A stretch of 64,000 nt of DNA from Streptantibioticus ferralitis (GTDB taxonomy: Bacteria; Actinomycetota; Actinomycetes; Streptomycetales; Streptomycetaceae): positions 1 to 64,000 of the forward strand of contig NZ_JARHTQ010000004.1 of the NCBI RefSeq assembly GCF_029223525.1, written 5' to 3'. Positions 8,467 through 16,936 of the stretch are shown piece after piece. A model generated the notes under the pieces. It was not told the origin of the DNA, made no database searches, and was given only the letters and a program-made list of their open reading frames with translations. The translations under genes were made by a program, and so were the position numbers. How positions within the stretch are numbered: position 1 is the stretch's first letter; each line of letters opens with the position of its first letter.

Positions 8467-9242
8467 GCAAGCTCGCACTCGTCACCGGCGCCACCTCCGG
8501 GATCGGCAAGGCATTCGCCGAGCGCCTGGCCGCCGACGGCTACGACCTGGTGATCGTGGGCCGCCGGCAGGACCGCCTGGAAGAGTTCGCCACCTCTCAC
8601 CCGAACATCAAGGTCCGCAGCCTGGCCGCCGACCTGTCCACCAACGACGGAGTGGACGCGGTCGCCGAGGTGTGCGCGACGGAGCCGCTGACCATGCTCG
8701 TGAACAACGCCGGCGTGGCGCACTACATGCCGCTCGCGGAACTCCCTGCCGACAAGGCCAGGGAACTCGTCCACGTCAAGGTCGTCGCCCCGACGATGCT
8801 CACCCGCGCCGCGGTCGCGGGCATGCAGGAGCGAGGCGAAGGCACGATCATCAACGTGGCCGGCATGATCGCCTTCAGCGGTCCTGCCCCGCACTCCCAG
8901 CTGCCCCGACGTGCCGTCTACGCCGGCACCCTGGCCCACCTGGTCGCCATGTCCCAGACTCTGCACGCGGAACTCCAAGGCACGGGCGTCAGCGTGCAGG
9001 TTCTCTGCCCCGGCGTGGTAGCCACCGAGTTTCACGAGCGTCAGGGCCTCGACATGAGCGTGGTGCCCCGCATGACGGCCGACGACGTCGTCACCGCCGG
9101 CCTGCGCGGCCTCGAACTGGGCGAAGTCGTCTGCGCCCCCGGCGTCGAAGACGCCAGCCTGCTGGACGCCGTCTTCAAGGCCGACCTCGCCGCCTTCGGG
9201 GCTCAGAGCCCCGAACTCGCCACGCGCTACCAGACCAGCTGA
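8463..9242 (+). CDS. SDR-family protein with altered catalytic residues
   Basis: A 259-residue SDR coupled to the SnoaL-like gene. The cofactor motif TGATSGIG (residues 8-15) and NNAG are intact. The catalytic region reads INVAGMIAFSG and VYAGTLAHL: Tyr153 is present, but the position of the essential Lys (Y+4) is Leu157, and the usual Ser around residue 134 is Gly. Other SDRs of this type read NVAS and YAGTKA. It may be a pseudo-enzyme, a substrate-binding partner of the neighbouring dehydrogenase, or simply inactive. Confidence 0.8.
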   Translation: MSKLALVTGATSGIGKAFAERLAADGYDLVIVGRRQDRLEEFATSHPNIKVRSLAADLSTNDGVDAVAEVCATEPLTMLVNNAGVAHYMPLAELPADKARELVHVKVVAPTMLTRAAVAGMQERGEGTIINVAGMIAFSGPAPHSQLPRRAVYAGTLAHLVAMSQTLHAELQGTGVSVQVLCPGVVATEFHERQGLDMSVVPRMTADDVVTAGLRGLELGEVVCAPGVEDASLLDAVFKADLAAFGAQSPELATRYQTS

Positions 9243-9418
9243 CCCCGCGTGCCCATGCGGCCCGGGCTCCGTACGGCGCGCCGCCTGGTCGGCCAGCTCG
9301 AAGCTCTCGGCTACGACGTCCACGCCGAGCCGGCGTCAGCCGCTTCCTGAAGGCCGTCAACCAACCTGATCCAACCCGTTTTCTCTTCAGTCCAGCTCGA
9401 TCGGGAGTAACACGGAGA

Positions 9419-9451
9419 CCGGACGCGGACGGCGTGGCCGTCCGCGTCCGG
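9419..9451 (+). terminator. Strong hairpin terminator between convergent genes
   Basis: A perfect 15-bp stem (9419-9433 with 9437-9451) around a 3-nt GTG loop lies between the convergent SDR and phosphoesterase genes. No T-tract follows, as is usual in Streptomyces. Likely bidirectional. Confidence 0.75.
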
Positions 9452-9532
9452 CAGTGAATTCTCGCTTTGACCGCCGCTTGCTGGCACATCGGGCTGACTG
9501 ACCAACCCGTCAGACGCTCACTGACTGCCTGC

Positions 9533-9560
9533 GATCACTGATTCCTTGGAATCGGTGATC
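9533..9560 (-). terminator. Hairpin at the phosphoesterase stop codon
   Basis: GATCACTGATTCC-TT-GGAATCGGTGATC is a 13-bp inverted repeat with one mismatch, ending at the stop codon of the minus-strand phosphoesterase. It is a second terminator-like structure on that side. Confidence 0.55.
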
Positions 9561-10735
9561 TAGCGGGCGAACAGGTCCCGCAGCGAGCCGGAGGTGCGGG
9601 GCGAGCAGGTGTTCTTCAAGCAGCCGAGGTGCCACATGCGCTCGATCGTCGCGAGCACGGTGTAGTGGTCGGCGGAGACGCTGGAGTCCTTGTGCGGGCC
9701 GCGGTGGGAGTTGATCACGATCAGCGGCGCGTCCCCGCCGCCGAGTACGGTGCCGTTCGCGCCTACCGGGCTGCCGGGCCCTCCGGAGTAACCCGAGTAG
9801 TCGTTCTCGTCCCAGTTGATGACGATGCTGGAATTACTCGACCGCCACGTCGGGGAGTTCATGATCTTGTTCACCGTCTCGCGGAGGAACTGGTCGCCGA
9901 GCCGGATCGCCCCGTGGTCGAGGCCCGAGCTGGGGGAGCCGCAGTCGGGAAGACCGACCATCGCCGCCGCGTTCGGGGCGATCCCGTGCATGTCGTGGCA
10001 CTGGTCGGGGCTGATCCAGGAGAAGTTGGGGACCGTGCCCGCGGCCAGGTCGGCGTCGAAGTTCTTCTCCAACGGCACAACCTGCTTCAGCCGAGGATTG
10101 CCGGGCGAGTTGATGTCCGAGAAGTACATGAACGGGTTGTGCTTCTGCGCGTACAGCTTCACCGTGGTGCCGTTGACGTTCCCCGGCGCGTACTCACCCT
10201 CGAAGCCCGCCTGCGGCATTGACTGCATGTACGCCTTCCAGGTCAGCCCCTTCGCCTCCAGCTGGTCGACGAGGTTGCGGCCGGAGAACATGTGCGGTGT
10301 CTTGCTCGCACTGGCCACCTGGGCGGGCGTCAGCGACGCGGTGTCGGTCGCGTCACCCGAACCCGGGACGAACTCCTCCGGAGGACAGGTCACCTTCGCT
10401 CCGGCCTTGCAGTCGTCCCATATGCCCTGGAAGGACCCGGAGAAGGCGGACAGGTAGTTGGGCAGGCTGGGGTGGGTGACCCCGTGGAAATCGGACGCCG
10501 TGTTGTAGCGGGTGGCGAGCTGGTTGATGTAGGGGGCGTCGGCGGTGTTGCCGATGATCTGGGACTTCCCGTGGTTCTCCATCATGATGTAGAAGATGTG
10601 CTGCGGCACACCCTCGCTCTGCCGAGGCTCCACGGGAGACGCGGCGGCCATCCCCATGAAGGCACCACCCATCACCAGCGCCGCCGCCGCGGCACCCGCC
10701 GCGGTCTTCTTCCAGCCGAAGGCCGTTCCGCGCAT
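9560..10735 (-). CDS. Secreted acid phosphatase / phosphoesterase (alkaline phosphatase superfamily, PF04185 type)
   Basis: A 391-residue exported phosphoesterase. Residues 1-36 form a signal peptide (GAAAAALVMGGAFMGMAAASP). The mature part starts HIFYIMMENHGKSQIIGNT, the metal-binding opening of the phosphoesterase/acid phosphatase family, then has THPSLPNYLSAFSG, SWISPDQCHDMHG and INWDENDYSGYSG with GDAPLIVINSH. ATG 10735 is preferred over GTG 10744 because of a GGAG 8 bp upstream. A three-unit PHO box lies 71-103 bp upstream, so it is probably induced by PhoP under phosphate starvation and frees phosphate from organic esters. Confidence 0.87.
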   Translation of the reverse strand: MRGTAFGWKKTAAGAAAAALVMGGAFMGMAAASPVEPRQSEGVPQHIFYIMMENHGKSQIIGNTADAPYINQLATRYNTASDFHGVTHPSLPNYLSAFSGSFQGIWDDCKAGAKVTCPPEEFVPGSGDATDTASLTPAQVASASKTPHMFSGRNLVDQLEAKGLTWKAYMQSMPQAGFEGEYAPGNVNGTTVKLYAQKHNPFMYFSDINSPGNPRLKQVVPLEKNFDADLAAGTVPNFSWISPDQCHDMHGIAPNAAAMVGLPDCGSPSSGLDHGAIRLGDQFLRETVNKIMNSPTWRSSNSSIVINWDENDYSGYSGGPGSPVGANGTVLGGGDAPLIVINSHRGPHKDSSVSADHYTVLATIERMWHLGCLKNTCSPRTSGSLRDLFAR

Positions 10736-10805
10736 GCTCCACACTCCAGTCAGCGAAAGTTGTACGCAGGAAGATTGGCAGCGAGCACCAAACCGTTCGA
10801 GGCGC

Positions 10806-10838
10806 TCCCGGTGAGCAGTGGGTGAGGCACACGTGAAC
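10806..10838 (-). promoter_or_regulatory. Candidate PHO box (PhoP-binding direct repeats)
   Basis: On the minus strand three consecutive 11-nt units read GTTCACGTGTG, CCTCACCCACT and GCTCACCGGGA, matching the Streptomyces PhoP unit (GTTCACC core plus 4 nt) with exact 11-nt spacing. They sit upstream of, and in the orientation of, the secreted phosphoesterase. Confidence 0.7.
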
Positions 10839-10974
10839 AGGGTTCGAAACCAGTCGACACGTCGCTGGGCTGGTACTCCTGGCGAGGAGGCCGGTACCTC
10901 TGGCTGAACACCCAGTTGCCGAGGACGGTGCCGACTGGGGGCAAAGGGGCGCAGGTTCGAATCCGGCCGACGAC

Positions 10975-11066
10975 CTCGCAGTGGCCGATCTCGCCCGGCA
11001 TGCGCATCTGAGCACGCTCGTCACGGGCGGCGGCTCGGGCATCGGCGCCGCCACCGCTCATCGTTC
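10975..11066 (+). pseudogene. Fused scraps of an AraC-type regulator and an SDR
   Basis: One short frame reads VADLARHAHLS, as in the C-terminal HTH of GlxA/AraC-type regulators, and passes straight into TLVTGGGSGIGAATA, the start of an SDR. Neither gene continues. It looks like a deletion junction between two former neighbours. Confidence 0.4.
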
Positions 11067-11143
11067 AACGTCGCGTTCGAGGGTCCCGACCATCACACCC
11101 GAACGCTCCGCCGCGGCCTCGTCTGCATCCAACGGCGTCCGCA

Positions 11144-11218
11144 CCTGATCGACGGCTGCCTTGCCGAGACCGGACCAGAGATCACCACACCCGCCCCGAC
11201 GCCACCCCGAAACGGTAA
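11144..11218 (+). repeat. 75-bp direct repeat, left copy
   Basis: These 75 bp recur at 13522-13596 with 70 identities and no gaps by eye. The two copies flank the phospholipase C gene. The repeat begins CCTGATCGACGGCTGCCTTG. I do not recognise a coding function. Confidence 0.85.
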
Positions 11219-11360
11219 CGAGTCCGGGCCGGACGTTCGCATTACTTCATCTCGCCGCCACTTTGTTACCCGGCGGTAGACACCTGACGGCCCGACAGTG
11301 CCTTGCTTGGGGTCGCACCTCGTCCCTTCACCGTCCCGACCGCCATTACGGAGGCCTCAC

Positions 11361-13421
11361 GTGGCGCCCGTCACCCGCCGTACCTTCCTCGGATCCGCCG
11401 CCGCCCTCGGCGCGGTCCTCGGCCTGGACCCGCTACCCGGAACCGCACCCAAGGCGGCTGCGGCGACCACCGGTACGATCGCCGATGTCAAGCACGTGGT
11501 CGTGCTGATGCAGGAGAACCGTAGCTTCGACCACTACTTCGGCTGCCTCAAGGGCGTGCGCGGGTTCGGCGACCGCGCGACGATCGAGTTGTCCGGCGGC
11601 TACAGCGTCTTCGACCAGCCCAACGGCAGCGGCCGGCAGTACCCCTGGCAGCTCAGCGCGACCGACACGTGGTGGTGGGGAGCGAGCGGGGAGCAACTGG
11701 CGCAGTGCGACGGCTCGCTCGATCACTCCTGGTCCACGCAGCACTCGGCGTGGAACAACGGGAAGATGGACAACTGGGTCTCCGCCAAGGCTTCGGTCCG
11801 GACGCTGGGCTTCATGAACCGCTCGGACATCCCGTTCCACTACGCGCTGGCGGACGCCTACACGATCTGCGACGCGTACCACTGTTCGATCCTGTCCGCG
11901 ACCGGCCCCAACCGCACCTACCTGTGGTCCGGCATGATCGACCCCTCCGGCACCGCCGGCGGCCCGGCCTACGACGGCGGTTCCGAGTCCGGCCTGCACT
12001 GGCAGACCTACGCCGAGGCCCTGCAGAACGCCGGAGTGACCTGGAAGGTCTACCAGAACGCCAACGACAATTATGGCGACAACGCCCTCGCATACTTCAA
12101 CCAGTTCACCGGTGCGCCGAGTTCAAGCCCCCTCTACCAGCGCGGCATGAGCTCGGTGCCCTCAACGGGCTCCACCCCCGACGACATCGCCGCGGCGATC
12201 AAAGCCGACTCGCTCGCCAACACGCTGCCCCAAGTCTCCTGGGTGGTCTCCAACCAGCTCTTCTCCGAGCACCCGGACGGCCCGCCGGAGAACGGCGCGC
12301 ACTTCGTCAACCTCGTCATCCAGGCCCTGGCGGCCAACCCGGACGTGTTCAACTCCACCGCCCTGTTCCTCAACTACGACGAGAACGACGGCTTCTTCGA
12401 CCATGTACCGCCGCCCGCCGCGCCCTCGGGCACCACCGGCGAGTTCTACAACGGCACCAACATCGGCCTCGGCTTCCGCGTCCCGATGATCATCGTCTCG
12501 CCCTGGACGCGAGGCGGCTGGGTCGACTCCCGCGTCTACGACCACACCTCCGTCCTCCGCTTCCTGGAGACCTGGACCGCCGCCATCGGGACCCCGGCGG
12601 TATGCCCCAACATCTCCACCTGGCGCCGCCAGGTATGCGGCGACCTGACCGGCGCCTTCGACTTCGCCAACCCCGTCTACGGTCTGCCGTCACTCCCCGA
12701 CACCAGCGCCACCATCAGCCAGGCCACCGCCAACACCATGATCAACCCGAGCCCGGGCACCAACGCCATGCCCACCCAGGAGCCCGGCACCCGCCCCGCC
12801 CGCGCCCTGCCGTACCAGCCCAACGCCTGGCTCGACCACATCGAGTACGACGCCGAAGGCAAGACCCTGGTCTGGATAAAGATGGCCAACCAGGGCCCGC
12901 AGGCCACCACTCACGCCCATTACTCCATCTACGCCAACGCCTACCGCACCGGCGGCCCGTGGCAGTACACCGTGGCCCCCTACAGCAACGGCACCGACGG
13001 CAACACCATCGACTTCTTCAACGTCGGCACCAACTACGGCAACAGCCAGTACGACCTCACCTGCGTCGGCCCCAACCGCTTCCTCCGCCGCTTCACCGGC
13101 AACACCACCACAGCAGGCAAGAGCTGCGAGGCCACCACCTTCTACGCTCCGGCGCCCGACACCGGCAAGGAGGCGCTCTGGTTCACGATGACCAACACCG
13201 GCACCAGCACGGTCACCTTCACCATCACCTCCACCAACTACCGCACCGACGGACCGTGGACCTACCAAGTCGCCCCGGGCACCACCGCCTCGGACCACTT
13301 CAACGCCGTCGCGTACACCAACGGCTGGTATGACTTCACGGTCACCGTCAGCGGCGACTCCAGCTGGAGCCGCCGGGCCACCGGCCACATCGAGGCCGGC
13401 TCCGCCAGCGTCAGCGGCTGA
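11361..13421 (+). CDS. Tat-secreted phosphocholine-specific phospholipase C
   Basis: A 686-residue bacterial non-toxic-type phospholipase C. A twin-arginine signal (TRRTFLGSAAALGAVLGL) is followed by HVVVLMQENRSFDHYFGCLKG, the hallmark of the phosphoesterase/PLC family, then SILSATGPNRTYLWSGM, LNYDENDGFFDHVPPP and VPMIIVSPWTRGG. Two C-terminal DUF756-like beta-domains follow (about residues 490-680, with repeated PNRFLRRFTGN and NGWYDFTVTVSGD segments). GTG 11361 is chosen for the GGAGG 6 bp upstream and because it places RR at residues 6-7. It hydrolyses phosphatidylcholine-like lipids outside the cell, freeing phosphocholine. The whole gene lies between two 75-bp direct repeats. Confidence 0.92.
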   Translation: MAPVTRRTFLGSAAALGAVLGLDPLPGTAPKAAAATTGTIADVKHVVVLMQENRSFDHYFGCLKGVRGFGDRATIELSGGYSVFDQPNGSGRQYPWQLSATDTWWWGASGEQLAQCDGSLDHSWSTQHSAWNNGKMDNWVSAKASVRTLGFMNRSDIPFHYALADAYTICDAYHCSILSATGPNRTYLWSGMIDPSGTAGGPAYDGGSESGLHWQTYAEALQNAGVTWKVYQNANDNYGDNALAYFNQFTGAPSSSPLYQRGMSSVPSTGSTPDDIAAAIKADSLANTLPQVSWVVSNQLFSEHPDGPPENGAHFVNLVIQALAANPDVFNSTALFLNYDENDGFFDHVPPPAAPSGTTGEFYNGTNIGLGFRVPMIIVSPWTRGGWVDSRVYDHTSVLRFLETWTAAIGTPAVCPNISTWRRQVCGDLTGAFDFANPVYGLPSLPDTSATISQATANTMINPSPGTNAMPTQEPGTRPARALPYQPNAWLDHIEYDAEGKTLVWIKMANQGPQATTHAHYSIYANAYRTGGPWQYTVAPYSNGTDGNTIDFFNVGTNYGNSQYDLTCVGPNRFLRRFTGNTTTAGKSCEATTFYAPAPDTGKEALWFTMTNTGTSTVTFTITSTNYRTDGPWTYQVAPGTTASDHFNAVAYTNGWYDFTVTVSGDSSWSRRATGHIEAGSASVSG

Positions 13422-13521
13422 CACCCGCCTCCACCGGTGCGTCCCCCTGCGCGGGGCGGAGGCGGCACCAGACCCACCCTCCAAACACCCTGGGGCCGAC
13501 GCGGACAGATACCACTCTGCT

Positions 13522-13596
13522 CCTGATCGACGGCTGCCTTGCCGAGACCAGACGAGAGATCACCACACCCACCCCGACGCCACCCCGAACAGGTAA
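13522..13596 (+). repeat. 75-bp direct repeat, right copy
   Basis: Second copy of the 11144-11218 repeat (70/75 identical), starting 101 bp after the phospholipase C stop. Same orientation. Confidence 0.85.
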
Positions 13597-13786
13597 TTGC
13601 GGCATCGGCGACCGAATCGGTCTCCGCCCACTGCGGCTACGCTCCGGCGGTCTCCGACACGCTCGGGTCTTGCGGGGCGAGGTGTTCTTCGGGTGCCACG
13701 GGGTGGTTGGCGGCGCGGCGGTCCAGGAGGTGCCGATCAGGACGAGGGCGGCGCCAAGGTCACCGAGTGCAGAAGGGCGCCTTTCG

Positions 13787-14177
13787 TTCGCCCTGGTCAT
13801 CGGCCCCACAGGCGTCGGCCTTGGCCACGATGGCACGCTCTACGTGGCCGACACCATCAACAGCCGCATCGCGGCCATCCCGCAGGCACTGAACCGCCAC
13901 TCCAGCGCGGGCACCGGCAAGAACGTCAGCGTCGGTGGACTGCTCGATGGCCCTCTAGGGCTGGCCATCGCGCCAAACGGCCACATCCTCACCGCTAACG
14001 GTGGAGACGGCAAAATCGTCGAAACCACCCCGCGAGGTGAACAGTTGACGTTCCGTCAACTTGACTCGAGCGGCACACCACCGGGCGCGGGCGCTGTTCG
14101 GGCTCTCGGTGGGACCGGACCGCCACTCGGTGTACTTCGTCGACAACGCCACCAACTTCCTGGACGTGCTGCACTGA
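13787..14177 (+). pseudogene. Broken NHL-repeat / beta-propeller protein
   Basis: The frame gives GPTGVGLGHDGTLYVADTIN, SRIAAIPQALNRHSSAGTG, GPLGLAIAPNGHILTANGGD and GKIVETTPRGEQ, which are clear NHL blades. Near 14090 a one-nucleotide frameshift moves the end into another frame (LFGLSVGPDRHSVYFVDNAT up to TGA 14175-14177). The N-terminal half, including any signal peptide, is absent upstream. A decayed secreted propeller protein. Confidence 0.6.
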
Positions 14178-14455
14178 CCGCTCACCGTGAGACTTGCACC
14201 GAACGACGGCACACCGGAAAGGGGAGATGCCCGAAGCCTCCCAGCACACCCAGCTCCAGCCCTCCGGTGAGGTGCGCGATGCTCCCAAGCGTCGCGCACC
14301 TGTCGACGCCCTGAAGTCGACTCATCCATCAACAGCACGGCAGTACTTCACACGACCAGTTGCACCCTGTGCCGCTGGAAAGGTCGTCGCCGCAGGTGGG
14401 CAGGGTAGGGTCGGTCCACTGGGATCATGGCCGCGCGATCGTGCACCAGGTGCCT

Positions 14456-14561
14456 GCTACAAGCCCGGCCAACGCTCTCGCCTGATCTACCGCCCGCTCG
14501 TCCATCCCGATCAAAAAGAAGGCAGGGCGGGGGAAGGCCGAGCGCGACTGCCAGCGTGATG
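14456..14561 (+). pseudogene. Possible IS630-type transposase remnant
   Basis: The short frame YKPGQRSRLIYRPLVHPDQK resembles the central RPGxRSRxxYR segment of IS630/Tc1-type transposases. Nothing else of the gene remains. Weak. Confidence 0.3.
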
Positions 14562-14566
14562 GTCTT

Positions 14567-14602
14567 ACCGAGACCGAGACCGAGACCGAGACCGAGGCCG
14601 AG
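14567..14602 (+). repeat. Hexanucleotide tandem repeat (ACCGAG)
   Basis: Five perfect ACCGAG units and one GCCGAG. It lies in a decayed intergenic region and is prone to slippage. No coding role assigned. Confidence 0.85.
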
Positions 14603-14708
14603 GGTGTCAGCGGTGTGCGGCTCAGCGCCGGTCCAGTGGATCGCTGGGCTGGGGTGCGGCGATACTGGTCATGAGGGCGGTGCTCATCCAAGGTGAGGAG
14701 CGCGCGTC

Positions 14709-15542
14709 ATGTGCCGATGGCTCGCCTACTCCGGGTCGCCGGTCCGTCTCGAGGATGTGGTCTACAAGCCGGATCACTCGCTCATCGACCAGAGCCTGCG
14801 CGCCCGTATGGGTGTGGAGACCACCAACGGCGACGGATTCGGAATGGGCTGGTACACGGAAGATCGCCACGTGCCGTCGATCTACCGCGACATCGGCCCG
14901 GCCTGGAGCAACCGCAACCTGCGCGAGCTGGCCGCAGCGGTGAGCTCGGGTCTGTTCTGCGCCCACATCCGAGCCTCCACCGGGACCCCGGTCCAGCAGA
15001 CCAACTGCCACCCGTTCCGGTACCGGCAGTGGCTGTGGATGCACAACGGCCTGATCAACGGCTACGCGAGCGTCCGGCGCGACCTGCTCCTGGCCGTTGA
15101 TCCGGAGCTGTTCTCCGGTATCGAGGGCACGACCGACTCGGAACTGATGTTCTTCCTCGCGCTCAGCCTCGGGCTGGAAGAGGACCCGCCGGGTGCGGTG
15201 GAGCGCATGGTGGGTCTGGTGGAGCGCACCGCGCGCTGCCACCGCATCGAGTACCCGGTGCAGATGACCATCGCGCTGAGCAACGGCGAGTGTCTGTGGG
15301 CTTTCCGCTACTCCACTGAGCGCCAGTCCCGTTCACTGTTCCACAGCCTCGACGTGCAGTGCCTGCGCGATCTCCACCCCGACCACGAACTGATCCAGCA
15401 AGCATCGGCGGACGCCCGCCTGGTCGTCTCCGAGCCGCTCGGGGATCTACTGGAGGCGTGGCAGGAAGTCCCCGAGTCCAGCTACACCGTGGTACGCCGT
15501 GGTGGGAATGAGATCCGCACCTTCACTCCGCAGTCGGCGTGA
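14709..15542 (+). CDS. Class II glutamine amidotransferase (EgtC/YafJ-like)
   Basis: A 277-residue Ntn-type glutaminase. It starts MCRWLAYSG, so Cys2 is the N-terminal nucleophile after Met removal. The family motifs NGDGFGMGWY, CAHIRASTGTPVQQTNCHPF and WMHNGLI follow, and GTTDSELMFFLAL is the usual helix. ATG 14709 is fixed by the nucleophile. Family members release ammonia from glutamine or hydrolyse gamma-glutamyl bonds (EgtC removes glutamate in ergothioneine synthesis). The convergent neighbour is a glutamate-cysteine-ligase homologue, but the other egt genes are not here, so an ergothioneine role is not supported. Confidence 0.88.
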   Translation: MCRWLAYSGSPVRLEDVVYKPDHSLIDQSLRARMGVETTNGDGFGMGWYTEDRHVPSIYRDIGPAWSNRNLRELAAAVSSGLFCAHIRASTGTPVQQTNCHPFRYRQWLWMHNGLINGYASVRRDLLLAVDPELFSGIEGTTDSELMFFLALSLGLEEDPPGAVERMVGLVERTARCHRIEYPVQMTIALSNGECLWAFRYSTERQSRSLFHSLDVQCLRDLHPDHELIQQASADARLVVSEPLGDLLEAWQEVPESSYTVVRRGGNEIRTFTPQSA

Positions 15543-15727
15543 AGGTGCGGACGGAGCACCTCGGTGGGCCCTCGGCGGCGCCGAGTCGGGCCCAGGATGA
15601 CCCCTGTACCTCGGAGCGAGGTCTGCCTCCCGGCCGTCATTCCCGTCCGGCGAAGGCTGGTCGCCAACGTGCTGCGCACGCCTTCACGCCGCTCAGCGGA
15701 TCCGCCGTGCCACTCGTGTGGGTGAGG

Positions 15728-15775
15728 GGCTGCCGGAGCGGGCGGCCCGGGCCAAGGTCGTCGGCTCCGGCAGCC
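15728..15775 (+). terminator. Nested hairpin between convergent genes
   Basis: GGCTGCCGGAGC (15728-15739) pairs perfectly with GCTCCGGCAGCC (15764-15775), and the 24-nt loop contains a GGCCCGGGCC palindrome. It separates the convergent amidotransferase and GCS2 genes. Confidence 0.55.
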
Positions 15776-15853
15776 TTCAGGCGGTGCGGCGCGGGAACCG
15801 GAGGCGAGGTGGATGTCGCGCGCGGTTCGGCGCGGGTGCGCGGGACGGGCGGC

Positions 15854-16936
15854 TCACCATGACGTCGTACGGTCGATCGCGGTCAGCACCACGTCGGTGA
15901 GCGAGCCGCGCTCGGCGTACGCGGCACGCTGCGCCTGGACACCGCTGCCCCGGCAGAGCAACTGGCTCAGCAGCTCCTCGGCCGGGTCCAGGTCCCCCAG
16001 GTCGCGCAGCGCGGGTGTGACGTACCGCAGCAGGTGGCGCACGACATCGGCGGCCGGGGCCGGAGTGTGTGACCTGGGGTGCAGCAGCCGTCCGGCGAGC
16101 CCGGACCGGCTGGCCCGCCAGGCCGCCAGGCGCAGTACCGGGGCGGGCACGGGGTCGGGGGGACGGCCCGCGCGCCAGTCCCGAGCCGCTGTCTCCACCA
16201 GCCCCCGCACCAAACACGCCAGCAGCACGGTGTCGTCGGCGTACAGGCACACGTCCGCCACCCGCACCTCGACCGTGGGGTATCGGTGGGAGAGCCGGGC
16301 GTCGAAGTAGATCATGCCCTCGTCGAGGGTGGTCTGCGTCGCCAGCAGCGCCCGTACGAGGGACTGGTAGGCGGCGCCCGACCCGAACAACTCGGTCGGG
16401 CCGGCTGTCGGCCAGCGGCCCCACGCCTGGTAGCGGTAGCTGGCGTAGCTGCTGTCCCGGCCCCGCCAGAACGGGGAGTTCCCGCTCAGCGCGATCAGTG
16501 GGGCCAGCCAGGGCCGGATACGGTCGATGACCGCGACCCCTTCGTCGGTGGAGCCCACCTCGACGTGGATGTGACAGCCACAGGTGAGCTGCTCGTGGGC
16601 GGTGAGCCCGAACGCCTCGGCCATACGCCGGTAGCGCGGTGTCAGGGTGAGTGTGGGATCGGCCGGCAGCGGTGAAGTGGCGAGCGCGACGGCCTCGGCG
16701 CCCACGCTGCGGGCCTTCTGGGCGAGGTGGGTCCGTCCCTCACGGATCTGCTTGGCGAGCTCCTCCAGCCGCGTGCACGGGCGGGTGGCGAACTCCAGCT
16801 GCTCGCGTTGCAGCTCCGCCTGCAGCGCGTCGTTCCCCCTGTGGGCCAGCACCTGGCCCGCGACGGCCTTGACCGTCCCGGTGCCGGGATCGACCAGCAG
16901 GAGCTCCTCCTCAACGCCCACCAGGCGCACGGACAC
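15854..16936 (-). CDS. YbdK-type carboxylate-amine ligase (GCS2 family)
   Basis: A 360-residue protein of the glutamate-cysteine ligase type 2 family. N-terminal VRLVGVEEELLLVDPGTG, the ATP/metal-binding ELQREQLEFATRPC, then TCGCHIHVEVGSTDEGV and LSHRYPTVEVRVADVCLYAD, all diagnostic. GTG 16936 opens directly on the conserved VEEE strand. Family members form gamma-glutamyl amide bonds using ATP; YbdK-like proteins have weak glutamate-cysteine ligase activity and the true substrate is mostly unknown. Confidence 0.88.
   Translation of the reverse strand: MSVRLVGVEEELLLVDPGTGTVKAVAGQVLAHRGNDALQAELQREQLEFATRPCTRLEELAKQIREGRTHLAQKARSVGAEAVALATSPLPADPTLTLTPRYRRMAEAFGLTAHEQLTCGCHIHVEVGSTDEGVAVIDRIRPWLAPLIALSGNSPFWRGRDSSYASYRYQAWGRWPTAGPTELFGSGAAYQSLVRALLATQTTLDEGMIYFDARLSHRYPTVEVRVADVCLYADDTVLLACLVRGLVETAARDWRAGRPPDPVPAPVLRLAAWRASRSGLAGRLLHPRSHTPAPAADVVRHLLRYVTPALRDLGDLDPAEELLSQLLCRGSGVQAQRAAYAERGSLTDVVLTAIDRTTSW

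Noticed and set aside
10930..10975. tRNA-like T-arm (GGTTCGAATCC) suggesting a tRNA gene or attachment site
   Set aside because: No matching acceptor, D or anticodon arms can be built around it, and the T-stem has a mismatch. Kept only as a curiosity.
11219..11360. PHO box before phospholipase C
   Set aside because: Only a partial GTTCGCA/TTCATCT pair is visible, too far from the consensus to claim.
14567..14602. Repeated ACCGAG units as a CRISPR-like array
   Set aside because: Unit is 6 bp without spacers; a simple tandem repeat.
14709..16936. Ergothioneine biosynthesis (EgtC plus EgtA-like genes)
   Set aside because: The two genes are convergent, the ligase is YbdK-type, and EgtB, EgtD and EgtE are missing.
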